Positions 28,672 to 35,981 of a DNA stretch of 36,483 bases are shown in pieces. The notes under the pieces were generated by a model. That model worked only from the letters and a program-made list of their open reading frames with translations. It was not told the origin of the DNA and searched no databases. How positions within the stretch are numbered: position 1 is the stretch's first letter; each line of letters begins with the position of its first letter. Position numbers and translations under genes: made by a program. Source of the DNA: a virus; IMG/VR virus record IMGVR_UViG_3300033145_002449, positions 1 to 36,483 of that record; one strand, 5' to 3'.

Positions 28672-28865
28672 AGACAATAGGTACGCGCATCCGTGAGAAA
28701 CGACAGGAACTTGGCTGGACGCAGGAGGAGGCGGCGCGCTGGTTCGAGGTCTCACATTGTACCGTCTCACGGTGGGAAACGGATAAGCAGAAACCGACGA
28801 AACACCTGCGGTCCCGTATCGAGACCTTCCTGCGATTTGCGCCCGGAATGCCGCCACCACAATAG
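28668..28865 (+). CDS. XRE-family HTH regulator
   Basis: A 65-residue Cro/C1-type DNA-binding protein: IGTRIREKRQELGWTQEEAA, then RWFEVSHCTVSRWETDKQKP, with recognition helix around residues 29-38. No C-terminal multimerisation or cleavage domain is present, so it resembles a Cro-like or accessory repressor. The overlap with the previous gene means co-translation. A 21-base palindrome overlaps its stop codon and is a candidate operator for it or the next HTH protein. Confidence 0.85.
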   Translation: MKTIGTRIREKRQELGWTQEEAARWFEVSHCTVSRWETDKQKPTKHLRSRIETFLRFAPGMPPPQ

Positions 28866-28885
28866 GGTGTGAATTTTTCACACCC
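28865..28885 (+). promoter_or_regulatory. 21-bp palindrome, candidate operator
   Basis: GGGTGTGAA and TTCACACCC form a perfect 9-bp inverted repeat around TTT. Lack of a following T-run argues against an intrinsic terminator; the position between two HTH genes, upstream of the 28974 promoter, favours an operator. Both roles are possible. Confidence 0.6.
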
Positions 28886-28973
28886 CCCTGTGAAGACCAT
28901 CGAATGCGGCGCCCGCAAATCCTATTCTCTCGTAGACTTGCAGAGAAAATGCAGGCTTTTTCGATTTTTTTCC

Positions 28974-29001
28974 TTGACTTTCTGGAATCCGGAGCTATAG
29001 T
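28974..29001 (+). promoter_or_regulatory. Sigma70-type promoter for leaderless HTH gene
   Basis: TTGACT (28974-28979) and TATAGT (28996-29001) lie 16 bases apart. The start codon at 29011 is only 9 bases after the -10 box, so the transcript should begin within a few bases of the ATG and be nearly leaderless. Confidence 0.78.
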
Positions 29002-29010
29002 ACAGGCGAA

Positions 29011-29253
29011 ATGAAACTACGTGAACTCATCAAACCGAAACTCATCGAGAAGAAATGGCGGCGGGAAGACCTCGCCCGGGCCCTCGGGATGAACCGGTGG
29101 ATCGTCGACTATTTCCTCGACAGAGACGTCCACCGGATCAAGAACTACCGCTTCCTCGGAGAATTGGCCGAGCTTCTTGGCATTGACCCTGTCGTTTTCT
29201 GCAATTCTGGAGGAGGATCTGATGATGAAACCGAAGACGAAATGCCAGCATAA
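29011..29253 (+). CDS. HTH regulator, probably leaderless mRNA
   Basis: An 80-residue protein with a small HTH domain (LIKPKLIEKKWRREDLARAL, GMNRWIVDYFLDRDVHRIKN, FLGELAELLGIDPVVF) and an acidic C-terminus (GGGSDDETEDEMPA). The XRE-like fold and position after a promoter suggest a repressor or activator. There is no ribosome site within the likely transcript, as in leaderless phage repressors such as lambda cI from PRM. The non-coding stretch upstream (28866-29010) contains the palindrome and promoter. Confidence 0.78.
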   Translation: MKLRELIKPKLIEKKWRREDLARALGMNRWIVDYFLDRDVHRIKNYRFLGELAELLGIDPVVFCNSGGGSDDETEDEMPA

Positions 29254-29404
29254 TGGCGAGAGACCGAATGTGCTCCTGGCGATCTACTCGCAGGGACCGT
29301 TCACAGTGGCAACATTCGGGTGCCGGAACTGTAGGAAAGTATACCGGAGGCGGCTATTGACCTGTGATCTTGAGGCCGCGATCCAAGCCGTCAAAGAATT
29401 GTAG
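29222..29404 (+). CDS. Small Cys-containing protein, possible zinc site
   Basis: A 60-residue protein (MMKPKTKCQHNGERPNVLLA, TFGCRNCRKVYRRRLLTCDL). C-x-x-C around residues 32-35 with an N-terminal Cys-x-His could bind zinc. AGGAGG ends 5 bases before ATG 29222, which overlaps the previous gene in another frame; the longer in-frame form from 29177 is rejected. No family known. It may be an early regulator. Confidence 0.6.
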   Translation: MMKPKTKCQHNGERPNVLLAIYSQGPFTVATFGCRNCRKVYRRRLLTCDLEAAIQAVKEL

Positions 29405-29413
29405 GAGAAGGTT

Positions 29414-29659
29414 ATGCCAAAGAAAAAGAAACCGTATGTCGAACTTGAACTCCGCTGCCCGTATTGTGGCGCACTGAGCGAAGTGAAGGTCTGGCGACAT
29501 CGGGTCAACGAACCTATACCGCCAGAATGGGAATGGGAACAGGAAGTGCAACTGGTATTACCGGGAATGGATGTTCATGCAGAAGGAGGAGAAGCCGATG
29601 CGCAAGATAGCGAGGATCAAGGGCCTGTCGGAGATACGCCGCTTGCCGAGGCTAGGTAA
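29414..29659 (+). CDS. Small zinc-finger-like protein
   Basis: An 81-residue protein starting PKKKKPYVELELRCPYCGAL with C-P-Y-C and a charged acidic end (HAEGGEADAQDSEDQGP). Only one CxxC pair is visible, so any metal site would need dimerisation. GTAGGAGAAGGTT precedes the ATG. Its last 62 bases overlap the next gene, whose ribosome site lies inside it. Function unknown. Confidence 0.62.
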   Translation: MPKKKKPYVELELRCPYCGALSEVKVWRHRVNEPIPPEWEWEQEVQLVLPGMDVHAEGGEADAQDSEDQGPVGDTPLAEAR

Positions 29660-30446
29660 GATACGCCTCGGCGTGAAAGACACGTCGAAGAAGACGAATC
29701 GCGAGTATCCGAAAGAGGTCGACTACTTCGTCCTGACCGATGCGCCCGGAGTCGCCGAGGTTTACGGTGAGACGCCGAAGAGCCTCGACGTCGTGATCCC
29801 GGTCGAGGACGAGACGGTCTTCTTCCCGCAGGCCTACAAGTGCTACGGCAGTGAACGGGGATTGAAGTGCAAGGGAGATGGCGAGGACTGCCTCCGGCTC
29901 GACGAGAAGAGGGGAGAGTTCGTCGAGGGCGAATGTATTCCCGAAGGCTGTTCGTGGTTTCTCGAAGGAAAGTGCCGGAAGGTCGGCACCTTGTTCGTGA
30001 TGCTGCCGAAGGTCTCAATGGCCGGGGTCTACCAGATCGACACATCGAGCTTTCACAGCATAGTCGACCTCAACTCCAACATCGACTATATCCGCTCGAT
30101 TTGCAAGCGCATTTCGATGCTCGTCCATCCCGTGACCTGGGAACCGCTTCTCGTTCTGAAACGGGTCCCGCGCGAGACTCATGGTTCGGGACGAAAGGAA
30201 ATCCACTGGACGCTCCAGCTCGAACTGAAACTCGGCCTCGATGACTACAAGGCCCTCGTCCGCACCAAGCTCCCACCGGCAGCTCCCATCGGTGCAATCG
30301 ATGCCCCGAAGGACGAGATGCCCGAGGACCTCTATCCGGCCTCGAACTTCAGGCAGGAAACGGAAGCGCGTTCGGAACCGATCGAACCCGAGGGCGACGA
30401 GCTGCCGGACGAAGAGCAGCCCGACCTGGGTGCGCCGTTGTTCTGA
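29598..30446 (+). CDS. Conserved phage Cys-rich recombination-module protein
   Basis: A 282-residue protein with LSEIRRLPRLGKIRLGVKDT, KEVDYFVLTDAPGVAEVYGE, then a Cys-rich central region (CYGSERGLKCKGDGEDCLRL, ECIPEGCSWFLEGKCRKVG) and an acidic C-terminal end like that of ssDNA-binding proteins (PEGDELPDEEQPDLGAPLF). It matches a family often annotated vaguely as hydrolase or metal-binding, related to phage recombination directionality factors. Its position before an exonuclease and an SbcC-like ATPase favours a role in DNA recombination or single-strand handling. AAGGAGGA before 29598 fixes the start. Function is not established. Confidence 0.75.
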   Translation: MRKIARIKGLSEIRRLPRLGKIRLGVKDTSKKTNREYPKEVDYFVLTDAPGVAEVYGETPKSLDVVIPVEDETVFFPQAYKCYGSERGLKCKGDGEDCLRLDEKRGEFVEGECIPEGCSWFLEGKCRKVGTLFVMLPKVSMAGVYQIDTSSFHSIVDLNSNIDYIRSICKRISMLVHPVTWEPLLVLKRVPRETHGSGRKEIHWTLQLELKLGLDDYKALVRTKLPPAAPIGAIDAPKDEMPEDLYPASNFRQETEARSEPIEPEGDELPDEEQPDLGAPLF

Positions 30447-30461
30447 AGAAGGGAAAAAGAA

Positions 30462-30593
30462 ATGCGAGATTGGCGGGACATATTGGATGCAGCGATGGAA
30501 TTCACGGTCGACTTCATAGGGATTCTCTTCTTTGTCGCATTCTGGGCCATGATTCTCGGTGGGATATATCTTCTGATTCGATGGGCATTCTGA
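30462..30593 (+). CDS. Very small single-pass membrane protein
   Basis: A 43-residue reading frame: MRDWRDILDAAMEFTVDFIG followed by a membrane helix (ILFFVAFWAMILGGIYLLI) and a short RWAF end. AAGGGAAAAAGAA provides a ribosome site and the frame fills the gap between two genes. No homologue is recognised. Codon pattern and spacing suggest a real gene. Confidence 0.58.
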   Translation: MRDWRDILDAAMEFTVDFIGILFFVAFWAMILGGIYLLIRWAF

Positions 30594-30609
30594 AAAAAGG
30601 AGGGAGGAG

Positions 30610-31710
30610 ATGTCTAAGGGAACCGTCCGCCAGACGCATCTGAACTACTACCGCCTCTGCCCGCGGCTCTACAAGTGTGCTGTCGATGCTGGCGACATCT
30701 ACGCTGGCGAGGAGGCGCAGGAAGGAAAACTGTTCCACGACCTCGCGGCACAGTATGCCCGGCACTGCATGGAGACCGGGCAGCCGACGGACGTCTCTTG
30801 GGCGACCGAACTGGCCCGGCGGTCGCTTGCCTTGCTCGGAAGGCCATCTCAAATCTCCTCCTTCACGGAACTGTGGGAGGCCTTTGTCGCCTCCCACAGC
30901 TTCCCGTACCAGGTGATGCACGTTGAGATTGAACTGGCTGACGAACGAGTGACGGGCAAGCCGGATTTGGTCTGGCGGGATGAGTTCGGCTGGCATATCG
31001 TCGACTACAAGACCCACCATCGCATCCCGCCCGCCTCCAACGATCAGCACACTTTCCAGCTCGCCCTCTATGCCCACCTTGCATCGAGCGCGTATGGATT
31101 CGACGAATGCGAGATTGTGATCGACTACGTCCGTTACAATTTCCAGAGGCGGCGATATCTTGACCAAGCGGACCTCGACGAGGTGAAGACGGAACTTGAC
31201 GGATTGCTCGAGGCGATCGAATCCAATCCGGAGTGTAAGCCCTGGCCCGGCAGCCATTGCTCGTGGTGCCCGTTCTACGACGACTGTCCCGAGACGAAGG
31301 TCTTCCCGGACCGGGCGATCCGGACCGAAGAGGAAGCCATAGAGGCCGCGCGGAGCTACCGGACGCTCAAGCGCAGGGTCTCCGACCTCGAGTCGAGGCT
31401 CAAGGGCTGGTGTGATCTGTTCGGGCCGCTCGAGGTCGATGACGAGGTCCTCGGGTTCCGACCGCGGGAACGAACCAGGATCGTCGAGACCGAGAAGCTC
31501 GTCACCTGCCTGCTCGAGCGCGGCTTGCCGCGGGAAGTCGTCTGGGACCAGCTTTCGCTCAGCAACACGGCGCTTGCACGGTGCCTGAAGCACCCGGTCC
31601 TCGCACCGAGGCGAAAGGAGATAGAGGCCGAGATACAAGGGTTCCTGGTGCGGGAAGCCGGGACTGTTTTCGGGTTCAAGAGGAAAAAGGAGGGGGAGAA
31701 TGCGAGTTGA
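30610..31710 (+). CDS. PD-(D/E)XK nuclease with Fe-S type Cys cluster
   Basis: A 366-residue RecB/Cas4-like exonuclease. The active site is GKPDLVW (Asp119) and HIVDYKTH (Asp132, Lys134), after an earlier conserved His/Glu region. Four Cys residues, C17 (YRLCPRLY), C217, C220 and C226 (CSWCPFYDDC), have the one-plus-three arrangement of Cas4 and AddB iron-sulphur nucleases. Residues 240-366 form an additional helical domain. It probably resects double-stranded ends for phage recombination, with the SbcC-like ATPase whose gene overlaps its 3' end by 11 bases. AAGGAGGGAGGAG before the ATG is strong. Confidence 0.88.
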   Translation: MSKGTVRQTHLNYYRLCPRLYKCAVDAGDIYAGEEAQEGKLFHDLAAQYARHCMETGQPTDVSWATELARRSLALLGRPSQISSFTELWEAFVASHSFPYQVMHVEIELADERVTGKPDLVWRDEFGWHIVDYKTHHRIPPASNDQHTFQLALYAHLASSAYGFDECEIVIDYVRYNFQRRRYLDQADLDEVKTELDGLLEAIESNPECKPWPGSHCSWCPFYDDCPETKVFPDRAIRTEEEAIEAARSYRTLKRRVSDLESRLKGWCDLFGPLEVDDEVLGFRPRERTRIVETEKLVTCLLERGLPREVVWDQLSLSNTALARCLKHPVLAPRRKEIEAEIQGFLVREAGTVFGFKRKKEGENAS

Positions 31711-33550
31711 ACGACTGAAACTCAAGAATTTCACGTGTTTCGAAGACGAGGAAATAGTCTTCTCGAAGCCGGTGTCTGTCTTCCTCGGGCCAAACGGTTC
31801 GGGAAAAACGTCGATACGCGATGCGATCCAGTTTATACTGACGGGACAGGCCCGCTATAGGCTGAAAAAGAATGCTGAAAAACTCGTGAGGTCGGGGGCG
31901 GAGAAAATGGCAATTGAGATGTCAATAGGCGGCACGACAATAAGGAGGTCCCCGACCTCATGCACGCATACGAAGAAGGATATCGAAGCGCTCGTGGGAT
32001 GCGAAGAGACGGTTCTCGGGGCCGCTCTCGAGGTGGAAACCTTCCTTCATCTCGACCGGGACGAACGCAAGAAGCTGCTCTACCGGCTGCTCGGGATCGA
32101 GCTGGACCGGGACTCCATCCTGGCGATCCTCAAGGCGGAAGGCATCCCGGAACTGTACATTGCCGAACTTGTTCAACAGGAGGACCTCTCGCCGAAGGCA
32201 CTGGAGGCCTACGCAGTGGCACAGCGCCGCGCGGACAAGCGGCTTGCACAAAACGATATGGACTTCGATCCCGAGGCAACGGTTACGACAGCGGGAGGAC
32301 CGAAGCGGATCAAGGACCTCGACCCGGACAAGTTGTCGCGCGCCCTCGAAAAGCTCGCAGCCGAGCACCAGGACTATGTCGAGCAGCTCGGGCTGCTGAA
32401 GCTGGGCAACATCGAGGAATTGAAGACACGGCGGGCTGAGGTTGAGGCGGAGCTTGCCCGGCTGCGCGAAGAGAGAAAGAGGATTACGGACAGTGCCGCG
32501 CGAACCGCAGTGAACAGAAAGGCGCTTGAGAAAGCCAAGCGGACCGTCGCAGCCAAGCGGGAAGCCCTGGAGCGCATACAGAAGGTCTGTGACCGACTGC
32601 TTGCGAAGATGGAAGCGCTCGACGGGTGGAAGCGGGGCAAGTGTCCGTACATCGCCGACATCGAATGTCCCATCACGGACGAGCAGGTCCAGGCGACCGC
32701 CAAAGGTTACCTGGCGGAAAGCCAGAAGATCGAGCCGATGCTTGAGAAGGCCAAGCGCGAGTACAAGGAGGCGGAGACTGCACTTCGCCAGGCCGAAGCG
32801 GCTTGCTTGGGCGATGCCCGCGACACGGAGGGCGCTATAATCGATGCAAAAATAGACAGCCTCGAGGCGGAGCGGGAACATCTCGCAGAGGCGATCGGCA
32901 AGACGGGAAACCTTGGATCGTTCGAGGAGCTTTCCGCGAAGATAGAAGAGCTGAACAAGCGCATCGAACAGGGGCGCGAAATCATCGGTCAGGTCCAGGC
33001 CTGGCGGCGACAACGAGAAGAATACGAAAGGGCGGTAAAGCAGAAACAAACGGCCCTTGAAGGTGCGGAAGTCTGGGATCGGATCGCCAGGATATTTGCA
33101 CCGGACGGCATCATTGGCCGCAAAGTCGCCGAAGGGCTGAAACCTGTTCGCGAGCGCCTGCGGGCACAGAAGCTCCTGCAGAACGTCGAGATAGGTGATG
33201 ATATGAGGCTGTCGGTGGGCGGCATCGACGAAGTGGCTCTGTCGCGATCCGAACGGTTCCGCCTCGGACTCGTCGTCTCGGATGCCCTGATCCGGCTTTC
33301 GGGATTGCGGTTCCTGGTCGTCGACGAGCTGAATATGCTCGACGAACACTGTCGCGGGCAGGCAATAGGCTGGTTGCTCCAGCTTGCGCATTCGGGAGAT
33401 TATGACCAGATCATTGTCCTTGCCGTACCGCAGGGGCCCTTACCGGCACGATTACCAAGCGAAATGGAAGTCTTCCTCCTTGAGCGCGGCAAGGTTTGTT
33501 GTGAATGCCAAATAGATAATTTGGGTTATACCCAAGAAAAGATAAAGTAG
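31700..33550 (+). CDS. SMC/SbcC/RecF-type ATPase
   Basis: A 616-residue ABC-type ATPase: RLKLKNFTCFEDEEIVFSKP, Walker A GPNGSGKTS (residues 30-38, Lys36), long coiled coils with a central hinge (KRGKCPYIADIECPITDEQ, Cys315 and Cys323), and the C-terminal Walker B FLVVDELNMLDEH (Asp542-Glu543). The two Cys are seven residues apart, so it is not a standard CxxC zinc hook. Such proteins (T4 gp46, SbcC) work with a nuclease in end processing; here the partner would be the Cas4-like nuclease encoded just upstream. Length is short compared with cellular SbcC (about 1000 residues). Confidence 0.87.
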   Translation: MRVERLKLKNFTCFEDEEIVFSKPVSVFLGPNGSGKTSIRDAIQFILTGQARYRLKKNAEKLVRSGAEKMAIEMSIGGTTIRRSPTSCTHTKKDIEALVGCEETVLGAALEVETFLHLDRDERKKLLYRLLGIELDRDSILAILKAEGIPELYIAELVQQEDLSPKALEAYAVAQRRADKRLAQNDMDFDPEATVTTAGGPKRIKDLDPDKLSRALEKLAAEHQDYVEQLGLLKLGNIEELKTRRAEVEAELARLREERKRITDSAARTAVNRKALEKAKRTVAAKREALERIQKVCDRLLAKMEALDGWKRGKCPYIADIECPITDEQVQATAKGYLAESQKIEPMLEKAKREYKEAETALRQAEAACLGDARDTEGAIIDAKIDSLEAEREHLAEAIGKTGNLGSFEELSAKIEELNKRIEQGREIIGQVQAWRRQREEYERAVKQKQTALEGAEVWDRIARIFAPDGIIGRKVAEGLKPVRERLRAQKLLQNVEIGDDMRLSVGGIDEVALSRSERFRLGLVVSDALIRLSGLRFLVVDELNMLDEHCRGQAIGWLLQLAHSGDYDQIIVLAVPQGPLPARLPSEMEVFLLERGKVCCECQIDNLGYTQEKIK

Positions 33551-33568
33551 GCTGCATAAGGGAACCAT

Positions 33569-34534
33569 ATGGCGAAGACACACAAGCCAGCATATCTGCA
33601 GATATACCCGCGTGACGTTCTCGCCGACGAGAAGCTCAAGCAACTCTCTGATGAGGACCTTGGGCGCTGGTTCAAAATGCTCTGCCAGGCCGCGATTTCG
33701 CCCGAGCCGGGCCGACTCGTAATCACGAAAGGGAAGCGCCCAAATTGGAGTCAACTCTCAAAAACTCTCAATATCTCTATCGAAACTCTTAAAAACACTG
33801 TCAAAACTCTCGTCGAACTCGGCCTTCTCTCTCGGTCCAACGGTGGCGTACTCTTCTACCCTAATTTCCGTAACTTCTTGACACGTTGGGAGAAAGGGAA
33901 ATCGAAGGTTGCAGAAAAAGTGCAGCGAAATTGCAGAAAAAGTGCAGCTCCTTCATCTTCATCTTCATCTTCATCTTCATCTTCATCCTCCTCCCTACCC
34001 CCCTCCAGGGGGAATGAGGAGGAGGAGGAAATTCAAAACCCCGAAAAGACAGGGTCGCCTGACGGCGACTACAGGCATGCGCGGCGGTTCTACAAGGCGA
34101 CAGGACAGAAACCGGAGGAGGTGAGCGAGACGAAACTACAGGCGGGCCAGAGAGAAATTGAGCGGTTCATTGCGAGTTATTCCGAGGAACAGTTTGAGAT
34201 CTGCTGCTGGTGGATCGCACAGAGCCAAGCGAAGAAGTTCTTCTCGCCGAAGGTGCTGTGGGAGATCAAGGGTCAGGCGTTGCGCGACTGGCGCAAGGCG
34301 GGGAAGGAGAAGAAACAGGAAGGAGTGAGGCCGATGAAACCGGACGAGACAAGGCGAGAGCTGGCGAAACAGATCGAAACCTGTCCCGATTGCGGGACGA
34401 AGTTCGAGCGGATGGGCGATGAGCCGTTCGTCTGCCCGGAGTGCGGCATCACCGGGCGAGAAATCTGGCAGCGGACCGTGGACAGGATCACGAAGGGGAT
34501 TGCGGTCGGGAAAAAAGAGGAGGAGCTGTTCTGA
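33569..34534 (+). CDS. Replication initiator-like protein, wHTH plus zinc ribbon
   Basis: A 321-residue protein. Residues 1-110 are a winged helix DNA-binding domain (AYLQIYPRDVLADEKLKQLS, LGRWFKMLCQAA, TLVELGLLSRSNGGVLFYPN) like phage replisome organisers. Residues about 130-145 are a poly-Ser run encoded by CTTCAT hexamers, then an acidic patch. The C-terminal part ends in a zinc ribbon (CPDCGTKFERMGDEPFVCPECG). No helicase or polymerase is encoded in the window, so it probably loads host replication proteins. The centre of the gene holds phased DNA repeats that look like an origin, as in lambda O. AAGGGAACC precedes the ATG. Confidence 0.8.
   Translation: MAKTHKPAYLQIYPRDVLADEKLKQLSDEDLGRWFKMLCQAAISPEPGRLVITKGKRPNWSQLSKTLNISIETLKNTVKTLVELGLLSRSNGGVLFYPNFRNFLTRWEKGKSKVAEKVQRNCRKSAAPSSSSSSSSSSSSSSLPPSRGNEEEEEIQNPEKTGSPDGDYRHARRFYKATGQKPEEVSETKLQAGQREIERFIASYSEEQFEICCWWIAQSQAKKFFSPKVLWEIKGQALRDWRKAGKEKKQEGVRPMKPDETRRELAKQIETCPDCGTKFERMGDEPFVCPECGITGREIWQRTVDRITKGIAVGKKEEELF
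33753..33821 (+). repeat. Phased AACTCT repeats in initiator gene
   Basis: AACTCT or a one- or two-base variant begins at 33753, 33763, 33773, 33784, 33794, 33805 and 33816, an average step of 10.5 bases. The segment encodes a Leu/Thr-rich helix whose own 3.5-residue period would give the same spacing, so protein constraint may explain part of it. Confidence 0.55.
33909..34030 (+). repeat. Candidate replication origin: TGCAG iterons, CTTCAT repeats, hairpin
   Basis: A 17-base unit (TTGCAGAAAAAGTGCAG) occurs at 33909-33925 and again at 33931-33947. TGCAG recurs at 33910, 33921, 33932 and 33943, every 11 bases. The two copies are read in different frames, so the conservation is at DNA level. 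Six CTTCAT hexamers follow (33951-33986), then a pyrimidine-rich arm and purine-rich arm (CCTCCTCC ... GGAGGAGG, about 33987-34030) able to form a hairpin. Iterons plus an asymmetric strand inside an initiator gene resemble lambda-type origins. Confidence 0.65.
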
Positions 34535-35046
34535 TGAAGATTCTGGCAATCGACACGGGGACAAGAACAGGATGGGCCTATCGGACCGATGTAGGCAGGA
34601 TAGAGTTCGGGCGCGAGGACTTCTCGCTGTCTCGGGGTGAAAGCCCCGGGATGCGATACCTGCGCTTCGGGGTCTGGCTGCGGGAGATCGTGGCGGCGGT
34701 GAGGCCCCGGCTCATCGTCTACGAACAGATACATCAGCGCGGCGGAGCGCCGACGGAGGTAGCGGCGGGGTTCGTGACGAGGATACAGGAGCATTGCGCC
34801 GTCTCGGGTATAGAACATGCAGCGGTCCATTCCGGCAGCCTGAAAAAGTTCGCGACGGGCCATGGACAGGCTTCGAAGGAGAAGATGATCGAAGCGGCGG
34901 AACTGATATATATCCGGGACTGCGGTCCGGCTTGTTGCCCGAAAATATCGCATGATGAAGCTGATGCGATCCACCTCCTGCTATATGCGGAAAGAAAGCT
35001 GTGCGGCTTGGCCAGCGGAACCGTAGAATATGAGAGGACGAAATGA
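34534..35046 (+). CDS. RuvC-like Holliday junction resolvase
   Basis: A 170-residue RNase H-fold nuclease: KILAIDTGTRTGWAY with Asp7, LIVYEQIHQRGG with Glu64, and SHDEADAIHLLLY with Asp141 and Asp144, the four acidic positions of RuvC-like resolvases; the length matches RuvC. It should cut branched DNA before packaging and complete recombination begun by the nuclease/ATPase pair. The ATG at 34534 overlaps the previous stop (TGATG), and a longer in-frame form is rejected. Confidence 0.85.
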   Translation: MKILAIDTGTRTGWAYRTDVGRIEFGREDFSLSRGESPGMRYLRFGVWLREIVAAVRPRLIVYEQIHQRGGAPTEVAAGFVTRIQEHCAVSGIEHAAVHSGSLKKFATGHGQASKEKMIEAAELIYIRDCGPACCPKISHDEADAIHLLLYAERKLCGLASGTVEYERTK

Positions 35047-35234
35047 TGGCAAAGAAAAAGTATCCGAGGATTGAGGTTTTTGAGCGGGCTGACGGAATGT
35101 GGGATATATTGCTGCGGCGAACCTGTAAGGATAGCGAATTGATGTTTCGATTCTGGTTGAACCGCCGCGCGGCTCTCCGCTATGCCCGCAAATGGGGCAA
35201 GGCAACCGGCTGGCCAGTGGAGGTGGTGGAGTGA
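35043..35234 (+). CDS. Hypothetical protein, 63 aa
   Basis: A 63-residue basic protein (AKKKYPRIEVFERADGMWDI, RRTCKDSELMFRFWLNRRAA, KWGKATGWPVEVVE) with predicted beta-beta-alpha character. It begins in the ATGATG that overlaps the resolvase stop and ends in GTGA shared with the next start. No family recognised; the strictly overlapping ends support it as a real gene. Confidence 0.65.
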   Translation: MMAKKKYPRIEVFERADGMWDILLRRTCKDSELMFRFWLNRRAALRYARKWGKATGWPVEVVE

Positions 35235-35401
35235 AAATCATCACCAGCCGCACTTGCCCGAAGTGCGAAGAGCTGAAGGCTGAGCTGCGGGCCAAGGGAA
35301 TTGAGTTCGAGGAGCTTGATATAGACAGCCCGGAAGGGCTGATGTGGTATAGCTATTACGACGCTTCTGAGTTGCCGTTTGTTGTGCCGGAGGAGAAGTG
35401 A
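35231..35401 (+). CDS. Short glutaredoxin/thioredoxin-like protein
   Basis: A 56-residue thioredoxin-fold protein: KIITSRTCPKCEELKAELRA has the redox motif C-P-K-C at residues 9-12, followed by KGIEFEELDIDSPEG and a cis-proline region ELPFVV. It is shorter than normal glutaredoxins (about 80 residues), ending after the third strand. The start is GTG overlapping the previous stop. It might supply electrons to host ribonucleotide reductase; no reductase gene is present here. Confidence 0.78.
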   Translation: MKIITSRTCPKCEELKAELRAKGIEFEELDIDSPEGLMWYSYYDASELPFVVPEEK

Positions 35402-35435
35402 AAGTGGAAGAGGTCGAAAGACTAAGGAGAAACAA

Positions 35436-35735
35436 GTGAAATGCTGGAAGTGTAATGGAAGAGGATGGATTGAAAGAGGCGATCCCTCGGGAGTACCACA
35501 AAGGGCCTCTTGTCCTGAATGCCACGGTCACGCGCTTGGGACGATTGTGCCGACGAACGAAAAACTGTTTCAACTTTGGTTGGCTTCGTTGATAGCTGGT
35601 AGTGTCGCCGCTTCGTATAACCCAGAGATAACTTCACATGGTGAGTTCGTGGAATTTGCTTTTCGGGCCGCGAATGATTTCTATGACGAGATGCTTAAAA
35701 AATTAGGTTGGACGGAAAAGGAGAAGCAGGAATGA
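35436..35735 (+). CDS. DnaJ-type zinc-finger protein
   Basis: A 99-residue protein whose first 35 residues contain CWKCNGRGW and CPECHG, the paired CxxCxGxG-like motifs of DnaJ zinc fingers; the remainder is helical (LFQLWLASLIAGSVAASYNP, FVEFAFRAANDFYDEMLKKL). The GTG at 35436 is preferred because AAGGAGA lies 6 bases upstream and it starts directly before the first Cys pair. The DNA is slightly AT-rich. The following gene overlaps by 4 bases. Function unknown. Confidence 0.7.
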   Translation: MKCWKCNGRGWIERGDPSGVPQRASCPECHGHALGTIVPTNEKLFQLWLASLIAGSVAASYNPEITSHGEFVEFAFRAANDFYDEMLKKLGWTEKEKQE

Positions 35736-35980
35736 GGCGAGAAGGAGATAGGGTGATCTTCGACTCCGAAGAACAGCAGGAAGAGTTCGAGAGGCGGATT
35801 CAACGTGGTGAAATAGGAGCCAAACTTCTTGAGCAGATCGTGGATGCCATCACCGGCGCCCGGATGGATGCGACTCGGTGCTGGGCCGAGGTTGAACGAC
35901 AAATCAATCTTGGACCCGACGAAGTATTAACGTATGATTGGCGCAAGCGTGAACTGCAAGTCAGACAGCGCGGAACGTAA
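35732..35980 (+). CDS. Hypothetical protein, 82 aa
   Basis: An 82-residue charged helical protein (RREGDRVIFDSEEQQEEFER, GEIGAKLLEQIVDAITGARM, CWAEVERQINLGPDEVLTYD). AAAAGGAGAAGCAGG lies just before ATG 35732, which overlaps the previous stop. No family recognised. It is the last gene before the HNH endonuclease. Confidence 0.62.
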   Translation: MRREGDRVIFDSEEQQEEFERRIQRGEIGAKLLEQIVDAITGARMDATRCWAEVERQINLGPDEVLTYDWRKRELQVRQRGT

Positions 35981-35981
35981 A

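Noticed and set aside
31958-33391. Minus-strand open frame of 477 codons opposite the SbcC-like gene
   Set aside because: The plus-strand gene has Walker A and B motifs and coiled coils; the antisense product is low-complexity and shows no family pattern.
33951-33986. Poly-Ser run as a seventh glycosylation tract
   Set aside because: It comes from a CTTCAT hexamer next to origin-like iterons in a replication protein, encodes Ser only, and lacks the Thr-rich composition and AP/PP end of the virion tracts.
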